A program made the translations under genes and the position numbers. The notes below the pieces were generated by a model that saw only the letters and a program-made list of their open reading frames with translations, had not been told where the DNA came from and searched no databases. This document shows positions 16,051-24,822 of a stretch of 64,000 nt of DNA, piece by piece. The stretch is from Arthrobacter celericrescens (GTDB lineage: Bacteria > Actinomycetota > Actinomycetes > Actinomycetales > Micrococcaceae): the NCBI RefSeq assembly GCF_003614925.1, contig NZ_QYLP01000014.1, forward strand, positions 1 to 64,000. Reading direction: 5' to 3'. Every line of letters starts with the position of its first letter. The stretch's first letter is position 1.

Positions 16051-16611
16051 CTACGCCGTCAGGTTCCGGTAGCTGACGTACACCACGCCGTTGCCGAAGC
16101 GGCGCTCGTCCAGCAGCTCGAGCGTCAGCCCGACGCCGTCCGGCAGGAACCGCTTGCCGCCACCCACTGCCACGGGGCTGAGGAAGAAGCGGAACTCGTC
16201 CACGAGCCCCGCCTTGACCGCCTGCCCCGCCAGCTCGGCACCGCCGATGGCGAGCTCCCGCCCGGCAGAGGCTTTCAGCGCGCGGACGGCATCGGCGTCG
16301 AACGTTCTTTCAACCCGTGTCCTCGCGGTGGTGGGCCGGTCCAGGGACGTGGAGTAGACGATCTTGTCCGCCGCGTGCCAGATCCCGGCATAGTCCTTGA
16401 TGGCCTGGGGCTCGCCGGAGGTGTCCAGGTCTTCCCACCACGCCATGACCTCGTACATCCGGCGGCCCAGGAGGTAGGTGCCGGCCTGCCTCTCAAGCTC
16501 GTTGACGAAGGCGTGGACTTCCTCGTCCGGGGCGCTCCAGTCGAAGTTGCCGTCGGCGTCGGCGGTGTAGCCGTCCAGGGACATGATCGCGGTGTAGATC
16601 AGCTTGGCCAT
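16051..16611 (-). CDS. dihydrofolate reductase family (RibD C-terminal-like) protein
   Basis: A 186-residue protein with the DHFR/RibD-C fold: MAKLIYTAIMSLDGYTADADGNFDW at the start, TYLLGRRMYEVMAWW in the middle (the nucleotide-binding G-R-x-T/M-Y region), DIAIGG-type REL AIGGAELAG later, and the closing EFRFFLSPVAVGGGKRF. Such proteins are NADPH-binding reductases of unknown substrate, not true folate enzymes. The open frame continues upstream, but ATG 16611 gives the standard N-terminus. Its start is 47 bases from the stop of the PucR gene in the same direction. A second family member lies at 33800. Confidence 0.85.
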   Translation of the reverse strand: MAKLIYTAIMSLDGYTADADGNFDWSAPDEEVHAFVNELERQAGTYLLGRRMYEVMAWWEDLDTSGEPQAIKDYAGIWHAADKIVYSTSLDRPTTARTRVERTFDADAVRALKASAGRELAIGGAELAGQAVKAGLVDEFRFFLSPVAVGGGKRFLPDGVGLTLELLDERRFGNGVVYVSYRNLTA

Positions 16612-16657
16612 GAGCCGAGGGTACGCCGTTCCGGCGCGGTCCTGAATGCCGTTTCGG

Positions 16658-18349
16658 TCAGTCGCGGTGCAGCCGATGCCACAGGAGCGCGACCGACAGG
16701 GACGTCCGGGACTCGGCGGAGTCGAAGGAGAAACCGAGCCGGTCCTCGAGCCTGCGGATCCGTGCATACAGCGCCTGCCGGCTGATGTTCTGGGCCCGTG
16801 ACAGGGCGGACATGTTGCCGGCGTGATCCAGGTAGGCGGACAGCAGGGCCAGGCCTTCCTTGTCGAGCGGTTCCAGCAGCGGACCCAGCTCCGCCTGCGC
16901 GAAGGACCTGACCCGGGGGTCGCCGCCCAGGAGCGACAGCAGGCCCCGGAGCCGGACGTCCCCGAAGCGGTAGAACGGGCGGTTGCGGGAGCCCAGGGTG
17001 GCTGCGGTCTCGGCTACCTGGTCGGCGTCGTCCAGGCCGCGGGCGGCCCGGAGCAGGGAACGGTCGGCCTTGCCCACTCCGAAAGTCCAGGCGACGCCGG
17101 GTGTCTTGGCGCCGGCGGTGAGGCGGTGCAGCGTGGAATCCTCAAGTTCGAGCGCGGCCAGGGGGAGCAGGATGGCCACGGACCCCGCGCGGAGGCTGGC
17201 GGACAGGATCGACTGCCGTTCCTGCCGCGACCAGTCCTGCAACGCATCCAGGAACGCCCGTTCGCGGAGCTGCACTGCGGTGGCATCCGAGGGGTCGGTC
17301 CCGCCGTCCTGCCGTGCGACCACCGGAACGTAGGCCGCCGCGGAGGTCAGGCCGAGCGCTCCTGCCCGGGCCAGGGCTTCCTCTTCGCTGGGCGGCGAGG
17401 CCTGGCGTAGGTCCTGCACCAGGCCTGCCCGCGCCTGGAACAGCAGCTCGCGCCGGTCCCGGCCGGCCATGCGCGCCATGGTGAGCGCCTGGCCTGCGCG
17501 CTCGAGGACCTGGAGGGCGTCCGCGAGGTCCCAGCCGGCGGGTTCCTCGCTGGCCGCTGCGGTGTCTGCGGGCGGTGCCACCGCTGGGGCCACAAGCCGC
17601 CCCCACCGCTGCCCCTTCAACCCCACAGGGGTCTGGAGCCAGCGCTCGCCGCCAGCGGCGAATCCCGTCTGGTTGAGGTAGCCGACAAAACGCGAACGCT
17701 CCGCCCAGCCGTCCAACAGCCGGGTGGGGTTCTCCTGCTGCGCGGCGTAGCTCAGCACCAGGTGGGCGGGGTCCTCGAACACCACCGGGCTGCCCAGCAG
17801 CTCCGCGGTGGTGGTGACGATGTCGCCCTCCGCCGCGTTCTCCAGGCCCAGCGCCGTGAAGACCTCGTGGACCTGCCGGGCCCGCTCGAGGCGGACAACC
17901 TGCCGGTCCATCAGGGCCCGGTGCGCGGCTTCGGTGACCTGGACGAAGCGGGTCCGCCGGCTGAGCAGGACCAGCGGCGCCGCCGCGGACTGCGCCGCCG
18001 CCCGCAGGACGTCGATCGCCGCGCTGTCCGGAGCGCCGTCGTCGTCCACTAGTTCGACGACGACGGCGGCCGCGCCCGCCGCGTGGAAGCGCGCCAGGAA
18101 GGCGGCGGTGAGTTCGGGCGAGCGGCGGAAGGCGAGCCCGGTGGTAAGGACCAGTTCGCCGCCCTCCAGCAACGAACTTGTATCCGCCTCTTCGGCAATG
18201 TGCACCCACCGGACCGGCCTGTCGAGCTCCGCGTCGCCGGCCAGGACCTCGGGCGCGCCGGCCGCCAGTGGCGGCAGCGCAAGGGTGTCCCGGACGGTCA
18301 GGGGGCGCTGGGCTGTAGGCGAAAGCATGGACGGCGAGGACATGGACAC
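16658..18349 (-). CDS. PucR family transcriptional regulator
   Basis: A 563-residue regulator with the PucR N-terminal domain (LTVRDTLALPPLAAGAPEVLAG and VRWVHIAEEADTSSLLEGGELVLTTG, residues about 17-70), a central GGDEF-like degenerate domain (around 290-420), and a C-terminal helix-turn-helix of the HTH_30 type (LSAYLDHAGNMSALSRAQNI to ARIRRLEDRLGF, about residues 500-545). PucR proteins activate catabolism of purines, amino acids or GABA-like compounds. It is divergent from the semialdehyde dehydrogenase/aminotransferase pair, which it most likely controls. The GTG at 18349 or the ATG at 18343 could be used; TACACT on the minus strand directly before them would place a transcription start at or near ATG 18343, hinting at a leaderless message. 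Confidence 0.9.
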   Translation of the reverse strand: MSMSSPSMLSPTAQRPLTVRDTLALPPLAAGAPEVLAGDAELDRPVRWVHIAEEADTSSLLEGGELVLTTGLAFRRSPELTAAFLARFHAAGAAAVVVELVDDDGAPDSAAIDVLRAAAQSAAAPLVLLSRRTRFVQVTEAAHRALMDRQVVRLERARQVHEVFTALGLENAAEGDIVTTTAELLGSPVVFEDPAHLVLSYAAQQENPTRLLDGWAERSRFVGYLNQTGFAAGGERWLQTPVGLKGQRWGRLVAPAVAPPADTAAASEEPAGWDLADALQVLERAGQALTMARMAGRDRRELLFQARAGLVQDLRQASPPSEEEALARAGALGLTSAAAYVPVVARQDGGTDPSDATAVQLRERAFLDALQDWSRQERQSILSASLRAGSVAILLPLAALELEDSTLHRLTAGAKTPGVAWTFGVGKADRSLLRAARGLDDADQVAETAATLGSRNRPFYRFGDVRLRGLLSLLGGDPRVRSFAQAELGPLLEPLDKEGLALLSAYLDHAGNMSALSRAQNISRQALYARIRRLEDRLGFSFDSAESRTSLSVALLWHRLHRD

Positions 18350-18448
18350 AGTGTAATTCGATGACGCCGGATTCGGTACAACGTGTCAGGTGCGCCGGTC
18401 CAGTGCGAGACAGACCATGGAGGCAGCACATTTCGTGAAAGGACTCCC

Positions 18449-19969
18449 ATGCAGACCACTTCTTTGCAGACCACTTCTTTGCAGACCATCGAACACTGGA
18501 TCAACGGCACCACCACTGCGGGCGACGGCGCCCGTTTCGGTGACGTGACCAACCCGGCCACCGGAAAGGTGAGCGCCCGCGTCGCGCTCGCCAGCAAGGC
18601 CACCACGGAGGAAGGCATCGCCGCCGCAGCGGCCGCCTTCCCGGCCTGGCGCGACACTTCGCTCGCCCGCCGCGTCCAGATCCTCTTCGCCTTCCGCGAG
18701 CTGCTGAACGCCCGCAAGGGCGAGCTGGCCGCCATCATCACGGCCGAACACGGCAAGGTCCTGGACGACGCACTCGGTGAGATCGCCCGTGGCCAGGAAG
18801 TGGTGGAGTTCGCCTGCGGCATCCCGCACCTGATCAAGGGCGGCTACACGGAGAACGCCTCCACCAAGGTGGACGTGCACTCCGTCCGCCAGCCGCTCGG
18901 CGTCGCCGCCATCATCTCGCCCTTCAACTTCCCGGCCATGGTGCCCATGTGGTTCTTCCCCGTGGCGCTCGCCGCCGGCAACACGATCGTCCTCAAGCCT
19001 AGCGAGAAGGACCCCACCGCCGCCAACTGGCTGGCCGCCCTCTGGAAGGAAGCCGGCCTGCCGGACGGCGTGTTCAACGTGGTGCACGGCGACAAGGAAT
19101 CCGTGGACACCATCCTGGACTCCCCGGAGGTGTCCAGTGTCTCCTTCGTGGGATCCACGCCGATCGCCAAGTACGTCTACGAGCGCGGCACCGCCACCGG
19201 CAAGCGCGTCCAGGCCCTGGGCGGCGCCAAGAACCACATGCTCGTGCTGCCGGACGCGGACCTGGACCTCGCGGCCGACGCCGCCGTCAACGCCGGCTTC
19301 GGCGCCGCGGGCGAACGCTGCATGGCCATCTCCGCCTTGGTCGCCGTCGACTCGGTCGCGGACGAGCTGGTGGCGAAGATCGCCGAGCGCACCCGCACCC
19401 TCCGCATCGGCGACGGCACCCGCGGCTGCGACATGGGCCCGCTCATCACCGCCGCCCACCGGGACAAGGTGGCGGGGTACATCGACGCCGGCATCGAGTC
19501 CGGCGCCACCGTGGTGATCGACGGCCGCAACCCCAGCCCGGACGCCGAGGGCGAAGGCTTCTTCCTCAACCCCACGCTCTTCGACAACGTCACCCCGGAG
19601 ATGAGCATCTACCAGGACGAGATCTTCGGCCCGGTCCTCTCGGTGGTCCGCGTGGACAGCTTCGACGACGGTATGAAGCTCATCAACTCGAACCCCTACG
19701 GCAACGGCACCGCCATCTTCACCAACGACGGCGGCGCGGCCCGCCGCTTCGAGAACGAGGTCACCGTGGGCATGATCGGCATCAACGTGCCGATCCCGGT
19801 GCCCATGGCGTACTACTCCTTCGGCGGCTGGAAGAACTCCCTCTTCGGGGACACCCACGCCTACGGCAGCGAGGGCGTGCACTTCTTCACCCGCGGCAAG
19901 GTGGTCACCTCCCGCTGGCTGGACCCCAGCCACGGCGGCCTGAACCTCGGCTTCCCCACCAACTCCTGA
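18449..19969 (+). CDS. mmsA: CoA-acylating methylmalonate-semialdehyde dehydrogenase
   Basis: A 506-residue aldehyde dehydrogenase of the MmsA/IolA type, which converts (methyl)malonate semialdehyde with CoA and NAD to propionyl- or acetyl-CoA plus CO2. Diagnostic parts are ISPFNFPAMVPMWFFPVALA, ALGGAKNHMLVLPDADLD (with the Asn-His typical of this group) and GAAGERCMAISALV, containing the catalytic Cys. ATG 18449 has GAAAGGA upstream. The N-terminus contains QTTSL twice, from a 15-bp duplication (18451-18480). Together with the aminotransferase downstream it makes a beta-alanine or beta-aminoisobutyrate pathway (amine to semialdehyde to acyl-CoA), consistent with PucR control of pyrimidine-derived amino acids. 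Confidence 0.93.
   Translation: MQTTSLQTTSLQTIEHWINGTTTAGDGARFGDVTNPATGKVSARVALASKATTEEGIAAAAAAFPAWRDTSLARRVQILFAFRELLNARKGELAAIITAEHGKVLDDALGEIARGQEVVEFACGIPHLIKGGYTENASTKVDVHSVRQPLGVAAIISPFNFPAMVPMWFFPVALAAGNTIVLKPSEKDPTAANWLAALWKEAGLPDGVFNVVHGDKESVDTILDSPEVSSVSFVGSTPIAKYVYERGTATGKRVQALGGAKNHMLVLPDADLDLAADAAVNAGFGAAGERCMAISALVAVDSVADELVAKIAERTRTLRIGDGTRGCDMGPLITAAHRDKVAGYIDAGIESGATVVIDGRNPSPDAEGEGFFLNPTLFDNVTPEMSIYQDEIFGPVLSVVRVDSFDDGMKLINSNPYGNGTAIFTNDGGAARRFENEVTVGMIGINVPIPVPMAYYSFGGWKNSLFGDTHAYGSEGVHFFTRGKVVTSRWLDPSHGGLNLGFPTNS
18451..18488 (+). repeat. 15-bp tandem repeat inside the mmsA start
   Basis: GCAGACCACTTCTTT occurs at 18451-18465 and 18466-18480, followed by a partial third copy GCAGACCA (18481-18488). 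It keeps frame and duplicates five residues at the N-terminus. Confidence 0.9.
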
Positions 19970-20052
19970 CTCACCTGGGTTAGCGGACGACGGCGGCGCC
20001 ACGCGCCGTCGTCGTCCTCCTCCCGCTTCACCACACAGAAAGGGGACACCCC

Positions 20053-21438
20053 ATGAGCACCGAGACGCTCCCCGGCGTGGAGGCCATGCCGCCCACCGCC
20101 GAAGAAATCGAAGCCGGCCGCCGCGCCCACGAGCTGGACCGCGCGCACGTGTTCCACTCCTGGTCCGCGCAGGACACCCTCAACCCCATGACCATCCTCA
20201 AGGCCGCCGGCTCCGAGGTGTGGGACGGCGAGGGCCGGAAGTTCATCGACCTGTCCAGCCAGCTGGTCAACACCAACATCGGGCACCAGCACCCGCGCGT
20301 GGTCGCCGCGATCCACGCGCAGGCCGGCAAGCTCTGCACCGTGGCGCCGCAGCACGTCAACGACGCCCGCTCCGAAGCCGCCCGGCTCATCACCGAACTG
20401 GCGCCGGAGGGCCTGAACCACGTGTTCTTCACCAACGGCGGCGCGGACGCCAACGAGCACGCCATCCGCATGGCCCGGCTGCACACCGGGCGCCGCAAGG
20501 TGTTCTCCGCCTACCGCAGCTACCACGGCGGCACCGACTTGGCGATCAACGTCACCGGCGACCCGCGGCGCGTCCCGAATGATACGGGCGACGCCGGCGT
20601 GGTCCACTTCCTGCCCGCCTACCTCTACCGCTCCTACTTCGGTTCCACCACCGAAGCCGAGGAGACCGAGCGGGCGCTCAAGCACCTGGAGGACATGATT
20701 GTCCTGGAGGGCTCGGTGAACGTGGCCGCCGTGATCCTGGAGTCCGTGCCCGGCACGGCGGGCATCTACGCCCCGCCCGCCGGCTACCTCGAAGGTGTCC
20801 GCGAGCTCACCCGCAAGTACGGCATCATGTTCATCGCGGACGAGGTCATGGCCGGATTCGGACGCACCGGTGAGTGGTTCGCCGTCGACCGCTGGGGCGT
20901 GACCCCGGACCTGATCACCTTCGCCAAGGGCGTGAACTCCGGCTACGTTCCGCTGGGCGGCGTGGTCATCTCCGACGAGGTGTTCGATACCTTCCGCCAG
21001 CGCGTGTACCCGGGCGGCCTGACCTACTCCGGCCACCCGCTCGCCTGCGCCGCCGCCGTTGCCACCATCGAAACCATGCGCGACGAACGGATGGTGGAGA
21101 ACGCGCGCCGCCTGGGCGAGGAAATCATCCGGCCGGCCCTGGAAGCGATGAAGGCCAAGCACCCGAGCGTGGGCGATGTCCGCGGCTCCGGCGTATTCTG
21201 GGCGATCGAACTGGTCCGGGACCGCGAAACCCGCGAGCCGCTGGCGGCCTATGGCGGATCGAGCCCCGAGATGAACGCCGTGATCGCGGAGATCAAGGCC
21301 GGCGGTGTGCTGCCCTTCGCCAACTTCAACCGCGTCCACGTGGTTCCGCCGCTGAACATCCCGGACGAGCTGCTCCGCGAGGCGCTCGCCGTGATCGACC
21401 GTGCGTTGGACGTCGCCGACGCGGCCGTGGCCGGCTGA
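20053..21438 (+). CDS. class III PLP-dependent aminotransferase (omega-amino acid type)
   Basis: A 461-residue fold-type I, class III aminotransferase. It shows FFTNGGADANEHAIRMARLHTGRRKV (cofactor phosphate region), IMFIADEVMAGFGRTGEWFA (Asp pairing with the pyridine nitrogen) and LITFAKGVNSGYVPLGGVVIS, where Lys is the PLP Schiff-base residue. This subgroup contains beta-alanine:pyruvate and taurine:pyruvate transaminases. AAAGGGGAC precedes the ATG. Only 83 bases separate it from mmsA, and that gap holds a GC-rich inverted block (GACGACGGCGGCG ... CGCCGTCGTCGTC) that might act as an attenuating hairpin. With MmsA, beta-alanine or 3-aminoisobutyrate is the most probable substrate. Confidence 0.9.
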   Translation: MSTETLPGVEAMPPTAEEIEAGRRAHELDRAHVFHSWSAQDTLNPMTILKAAGSEVWDGEGRKFIDLSSQLVNTNIGHQHPRVVAAIHAQAGKLCTVAPQHVNDARSEAARLITELAPEGLNHVFFTNGGADANEHAIRMARLHTGRRKVFSAYRSYHGGTDLAINVTGDPRRVPNDTGDAGVVHFLPAYLYRSYFGSTTEAEETERALKHLEDMIVLEGSVNVAAVILESVPGTAGIYAPPAGYLEGVRELTRKYGIMFIADEVMAGFGRTGEWFAVDRWGVTPDLITFAKGVNSGYVPLGGVVISDEVFDTFRQRVYPGGLTYSGHPLACAAAVATIETMRDERMVENARRLGEEIIRPALEAMKAKHPSVGDVRGSGVFWAIELVRDRETREPLAAYGGSSPEMNAVIAEIKAGGVLPFANFNRVHVVPPLNIPDELLREALAVIDRALDVADAAVAG

Positions 21439-21621
21439 CGCTTTTTCGTCCGCGGCAGCGTGATGCCCGCCGTTGGCGGCGGGCGGGCGATCTGGACCAG
21501 GGCCGAACCGCCGTCGTAACGACCGGACTCCAGCACCCGCACGACGACGGCTGGCGGCTTGGCGGGGGCGGGAGCCGTCGGGGGAATCCCGGTGGCTCCC
21601 GTCCGTTTACCGGGCGGCCGC
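21439..21621. other. intergenic region without visible gene
   Basis: GC-rich spacer between the aminotransferase gene and the hydroxyproline regulator. Frames crossing it in both directions show no recognisable protein; a T-run (GCTTTTTCG) just after the aminotransferase stop may belong to a weak terminator. Confidence 0.5.
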
Positions 21622-21665
21622 TTTCGGAGATCGCCAAGGAGGGCTAGTATCTGTCTGACAATCAG
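21622..21665 (+). promoter_or_regulatory. promoter and operator of the GntR gene
   Basis: TTTCGG at 21622-21627 and TAGTAT at 21645-21650 form a plausible -35/-10 pair with a 17-base spacer. CTGTCTGACAATCAG at 21651-21665 overlaps the predicted transcription start. Its reverse complement matches 23115-23129 in 14 of 15 positions, so it is probably the GntR operator used for autoregulation. Confidence 0.65.
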
Positions 21666-21690
21666 CATTCCCTCTCGCTGCGAGGTTTCC

Positions 21691-22395
21691 ATGGCATCCT
21701 TCCCTTCCGCCCAGCCCAATGGACGGGCCGTCTCCCCGGTGGCATCCGTGTCCCGGAGGGACGGGGTCCTCAACGAGATCCGGCGTGCCGTGGTCCTTGG
21801 AAGCATCAAGCCCGGGGACAAGCTCACCGAGGCCCAACTCGCCGAATGGCTCAACGTCAGCCGTCCCACGGTCCGGGAAGCGCTCAGCCAGCTCTCCCAG
21901 GAGGGCCTGCTGGTCCAGGAGCCGTACCGCGGCCTGCGCGTGGCGACGCTCTCGCCGGACGCCATCATGGACCTCGCCCGGACGCGCCTTGCGCTGGACA
22001 TGCTGGCCGCTGAAGGGATCTGCGAGGACGCCACGGGTGCACGCTTGGCGCAGGTGGAGGAAGCCTGGCTGCGGTACGAGGACCTCGAATTCCATCCGGA
22101 TCCCGTGGTCAAGCACGAAGCGCATGTGGCCTTCCACCGCGCCATCTGGGCCGCCGCGGACAACGCCATGCTGCTCCGGCTCTGGCCCGTGACCGAGGCC
22201 CACCTGACCATCCTCCTGGCGCAGGACCAGGCGACGCGTGACGACCCGGTCCGGGCCCACAATGTCCACGAACGCCTGGTGGAGGCCCTGCGGACCAGGG
22301 ACCTGGATGTCATCCGGGCCGCCATGTCCGCCCACACCATCGACAGCGCCCGGGAATTGATCGAGCTCCTGGGCAGGAATGGAGAAAGCGCATGA
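21691..22395 (+). CDS. GntR family (FCD domain) transcriptional regulator
   Basis: A 234-residue regulator with an N-terminal winged helix (VLNEIRRAVVLGSIKPGDKLTEAQLAEWLNVSRPTVREALSQL, about residues 28-72) and a C-terminal FCD ligand domain (about 95-225), including the metal/ligand His in HVAFHRAIW. The FadR/VanR subgroup commonly represses amino-acid or sugar-acid catabolism. The frame is open further upstream, but ATG 21691 is preceded by GCGAGG and follows the promoter. It overlaps the SDR gene by 4 bases. Given the genes downstream, trans-4-hydroxyproline or a pathway intermediate is the probable effector. Confidence 0.9.
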   Translation: MASFPSAQPNGRAVSPVASVSRRDGVLNEIRRAVVLGSIKPGDKLTEAQLAEWLNVSRPTVREALSQLSQEGLLVQEPYRGLRVATLSPDAIMDLARTRLALDMLAAEGICEDATGARLAQVEEAWLRYEDLEFHPDPVVKHEAHVAFHRAIWAAADNAMLLRLWPVTEAHLTILLAQDQATRDDPVRAHNVHERLVEALRTRDLDVIRAAMSAHTIDSARELIELLGRNGESA

Positions 22396-22988
22396 GGGTC
22401 CTTTTGATCGGGGCCGGCGGGCACGTCGGCAAAGCCGCCTCGGCCGCATTCGTGGCGCAGGGGCATGAGGTCATCGAGGCCTCGCGCAACGGGGAATTGC
22501 CGGTGGACCTCCTGGACGAGGCCTCGATCGCGGCGATGTACCGCCGCGTGGGCGGGGTGGACGCCGTCGTGTCCTGCACGGGCTCCGTGCCCTTCAAGCC
22601 ACTGGCAGAGCTCACCGCGGATGACTACCGTGCCGGTTTCGAGGACAAGGTCCTGGGCCAGATCAACCTGCTGCGGCTCGGCTTGGACAACGTATCCGAC
22701 GGCGGATCCTTCACCTTCACCACGGGCGTCCTGGCCCGGGAACCCATCCCGACCGGCGCCGCGGCGTCCTTGGCGAACGGGGCGCTTGAGTCCTTCGTCA
22801 TGGCTGCGGCCGCCGAACTGCCGAGGGGTCTCCGCGTCAACGCAGTGAGCCCCGGCGTCCTCGAGGACGCGCCCGGCTACCACCCCTTCTTCCCTGGTTT
22901 CGAGCAGGTCTCTTCGGACGCCCTCGGCCAGGTCTACGTAAAATCGGCGGCCGGCATCCAGACCGGGCGGATCTTCGCGCTGGGCTGA
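22392..22988 (+). CDS. short SDR-family protein lacking the catalytic Tyr/Lys pair
   Basis: A 198-residue Rossmann-fold protein: VLLIGAGGHVGKAASAAF at the N-terminus is a GxGGxxG variant, SFTFTTGVLA is where the catalytic Ser would lie, and RVNAVSPGVLEDAPGY is the SDR NAVSPG motif. Where SDR enzymes have YxxxK, this protein reads PTGAAASLANGALESF, so the usual acid/base Tyr and Lys are absent. A reductase-like role by standard SDR chemistry is therefore doubtful. It is translated with the GntR gene (ATGA overlap) and closed by a strong terminator, so it is co-expressed with the regulator rather than with the catabolic operon. Confidence 0.78.
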   Translation: MRVLLIGAGGHVGKAASAAFVAQGHEVIEASRNGELPVDLLDEASIAAMYRRVGGVDAVVSCTGSVPFKPLAELTADDYRAGFEDKVLGQINLLRLGLDNVSDGGSFTFTTGVLAREPIPTGAAASLANGALESFVMAAAAELPRGLRVNAVSPGVLEDAPGYHPFFPGFEQVSSDALGQVYVKSAAGIQTGRIFALG

Positions 22989-23004
22989 GGTCGGAAGTGC
23001 CTCA

Positions 23005-23045
23005 AGGGAGCCTTCGCCGGGAAACCGGCGGAGGCTCCCTTTTTC
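23005..23045 (+). terminator. terminator after the GntR-SDR pair
   Basis: A 16-bp stem with one G-T pair (23005-23020 with 23025-23040, loop GAAA) is followed by five T residues. Confidence 0.93.
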
Positions 23046-23104
23046 GTTGTCCGGAAATTCCTGCCGGAAAGGGCTGGACGTGGCAGCCATCACAGTCTAG
23101 AGTT

Positions 23105-23145
23105 TTGTCATTGCCAGATTGTCAGACAGTAAAACAGTCTGACTG
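23105..23145 (+). promoter_or_regulatory. operator region of the hydroxyproline transport operon
   Basis: CAGATTGTCAGACAG (23115-23129) repeats the site in front of the GntR gene. GTCAGAC (23121-23127) and GTCTGAC (23137-23143) form an inverted pair, and CAGTCTGACTG (23135-23145) is itself a palindrome. This places two adjacent GntR sites about 75-100 bases before the first transporter gene. Confidence 0.65.
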
Positions 23146-23217
23146 AGTGAAGCCCTCGACAGCGTTGTCCGGCTTCTCCCCAGGCCTTGAACTCCTTTAC
23201 CCAGAAGAGAGCGCATC

Positions 23218-24066
23218 ATGACCAAAACAAGCAAGATCGTCCTGTCGATCCTGGCCGTCATTCTGGTTTCAATCGCCGGCGGTTACATCGGCTCAGGTTT
23301 CCGCGGAAACTCCGCATCGGCGGCCGGTGCCGCCGTCCAGGGAACGTTCATCGAAGAAATCAAGAAGCGCGGCGAGCTCCGCGTTGGCGTGGCAATCGCG
23401 CCGCCCATGACCACCCAGCAGCCGGACGGCAGCCTCGGCGGGCCGAACCTCATTCCCCTCCAGGAGCTCGCCAAGCAGCTCGGCGTCAAGCTCGTCCCCG
23501 TGGCGGCCGAATGGAAGAACATCGTTGCCGGCCTGCAGGCAGGCCGCTACGACTTCGCTGCCAACCTCGACTACACCGTGGAACGCTCCCTGGCGATCGG
23601 CTTCACCGATCCCGTGTACCAGTACCAGGGAGTCTTCGTGGTGAAAGCCGACTCCGCGTTCACTACCGCCGAGGACATCATCAAGAACGGCGGCCAGGTG
23701 ACTACCGCCCAGGGCTCCGCTCCGGAGAAGGCACTCCAGGGGCTCGGCGCCAAGCTCATGTCCGTGGACAACTACTCGAACGCCATTTCCGCAGTCCAGG
23801 CCAACCGGGCCATCGCCGAATTCACCGACCTTCCCACGGCCGAATCCCAGGCACTGGCCAACAAGTCCCTGAAGATCGTGGTCCCCGAACCCGAGATCTA
23901 CTCCGCCTCCGCCGCGTACGGCGTCCCCGCGACGATCGACCCCCGTTCCCTGACGATCGTCAACATCGCCATCGAGCGCGCACAGAAGAGCGGCCAGCTG
24001 GCCCAGGCCTACGCCAAGGTCGACTACGTCGAGGCAGACAACCTGGGCGACCTTCGCAAGAAGTAA
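23218..24066 (+). CDS. ABC transporter substrate-binding protein, amino-acid type (family 3)
   Basis: A 282-residue secreted binding protein. The first 35 residues (MTKTSKIVLSILAVILVSIAGG and on) form a signal peptide or membrane anchor without a lipobox Cys. The SBP_bac_3 fold follows: GTFIEEIKKRGELRVGVAIAPP, then AGLQAGRYDFAANLDYTVERSLAIGFTDPVY, then GDLRKK at the end. It should capture the substrate outside the membrane. AGAAGAGAG lies before the ATG. It is the first gene of the transport and catabolic operon, and hydroxyproline (betaine-like or amino acid) is inferred from the enzymes downstream. Confidence 0.9.
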   Translation: MTKTSKIVLSILAVILVSIAGGYIGSGFRGNSASAAGAAVQGTFIEEIKKRGELRVGVAIAPPMTTQQPDGSLGGPNLIPLQELAKQLGVKLVPVAAEWKNIVAGLQAGRYDFAANLDYTVERSLAIGFTDPVYQYQGVFVVKADSAFTTAEDIIKNGGQVTTAQGSAPEKALQGLGAKLMSVDNYSNAISAVQANRAIAEFTDLPTAESQALANKSLKIVVPEPEIYSASAAYGVPATIDPRSLTIVNIAIERAQKSGQLAQAYAKVDYVEADNLGDLRKK

Positions 24067-24084
24067 CGTCCCTAGGAGAACGAC

Positions 24085-24822
24085 ATGAATGGATACACCT
24101 TTGACTGGGACGTGGTGGCCAAGGCCTTGCCCAGCATGCTGGAGGGCCTGGGGCTGACGCTCCAGATCACGGTCATCACGATCGTGCTGAGCATGGTCCT
24201 CGCCATCCCGGTGGCCGTCGGACGTATGTCGAAGATCGAGGTCGTCCGCTGGGCGGCCCAGGGCTACATCGAGCTGTTCCGCTGCACGCCGTTGCTCGTC
24301 CAGCTGTTCTGGATCTTCTACGCCCTGCCGGCCCTGACCGGCGTGACCCTCCCGGGTTACGTGTCGGCACTGATCGCCCTGACCGCCAACCTGACCGCCT
24401 TCATGGCGGAGACCTACCGCAGCGGATTCCAGTCCGTGCCGGTCGAACAGGTGGAAGCGGGCCGGATGCTGCAGCTGAACCGTTTCCAGCAGCTGCGCTA
24501 CATCATCGTTCCGCAGGCCATGCGCCAGCAATTGCCGGTCATCCTGTCCCTGAACATCTCGCTATTCAAGGACACCGCGCTCGTCTCCACCATCGCGGTG
24601 TCGGACCTGATGTTCATCTCCAACACCATCTCGGCCCAGAACTACCGGGCCCTGGAGATCTTCACGCTAGCGGCGCTGATCTACTTCGCCATCGCGTTCC
24701 CCGTCTCGCTGATCACTAGTGCCATCGAACGGCGCATGCAGAGCACCGCCGGCCCCGGGTTCAAGCCCGGGCCGAGCCTCCTGGCCCGCATGATGCCCGG
24801 AACTAAGGTGGCGACGTCATGA
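24085..24822 (+). CDS. amino-acid ABC transporter permease
   Basis: A 245-residue inner-membrane permease of the HisM/GltK type, with about five to six membrane segments. It has YIELFRCTPLLVQLFWIFYALP (the conserved R-G/C-T-P-L-L-V-Q motif) and an EAA-type loop around EQVEAGRMLQLNRFQQLRYIIVPQAMRQ, which contacts the ATPase. TAGGAGAACGAC precedes the ATG. Its stop overlaps the ATPase start. It probably works as a homodimer, as no second permease is present. Confidence 0.93.
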   Translation: MNGYTFDWDVVAKALPSMLEGLGLTLQITVITIVLSMVLAIPVAVGRMSKIEVVRWAAQGYIELFRCTPLLVQLFWIFYALPALTGVTLPGYVSALIALTANLTAFMAETYRSGFQSVPVEQVEAGRMLQLNRFQQLRYIIVPQAMRQQLPVILSLNISLFKDTALVSTIAVSDLMFISNTISAQNYRALEIFTLAALIYFAIAFPVSLITSAIERRMQSTAGPGFKPGPSLLARMMPGTKVATS

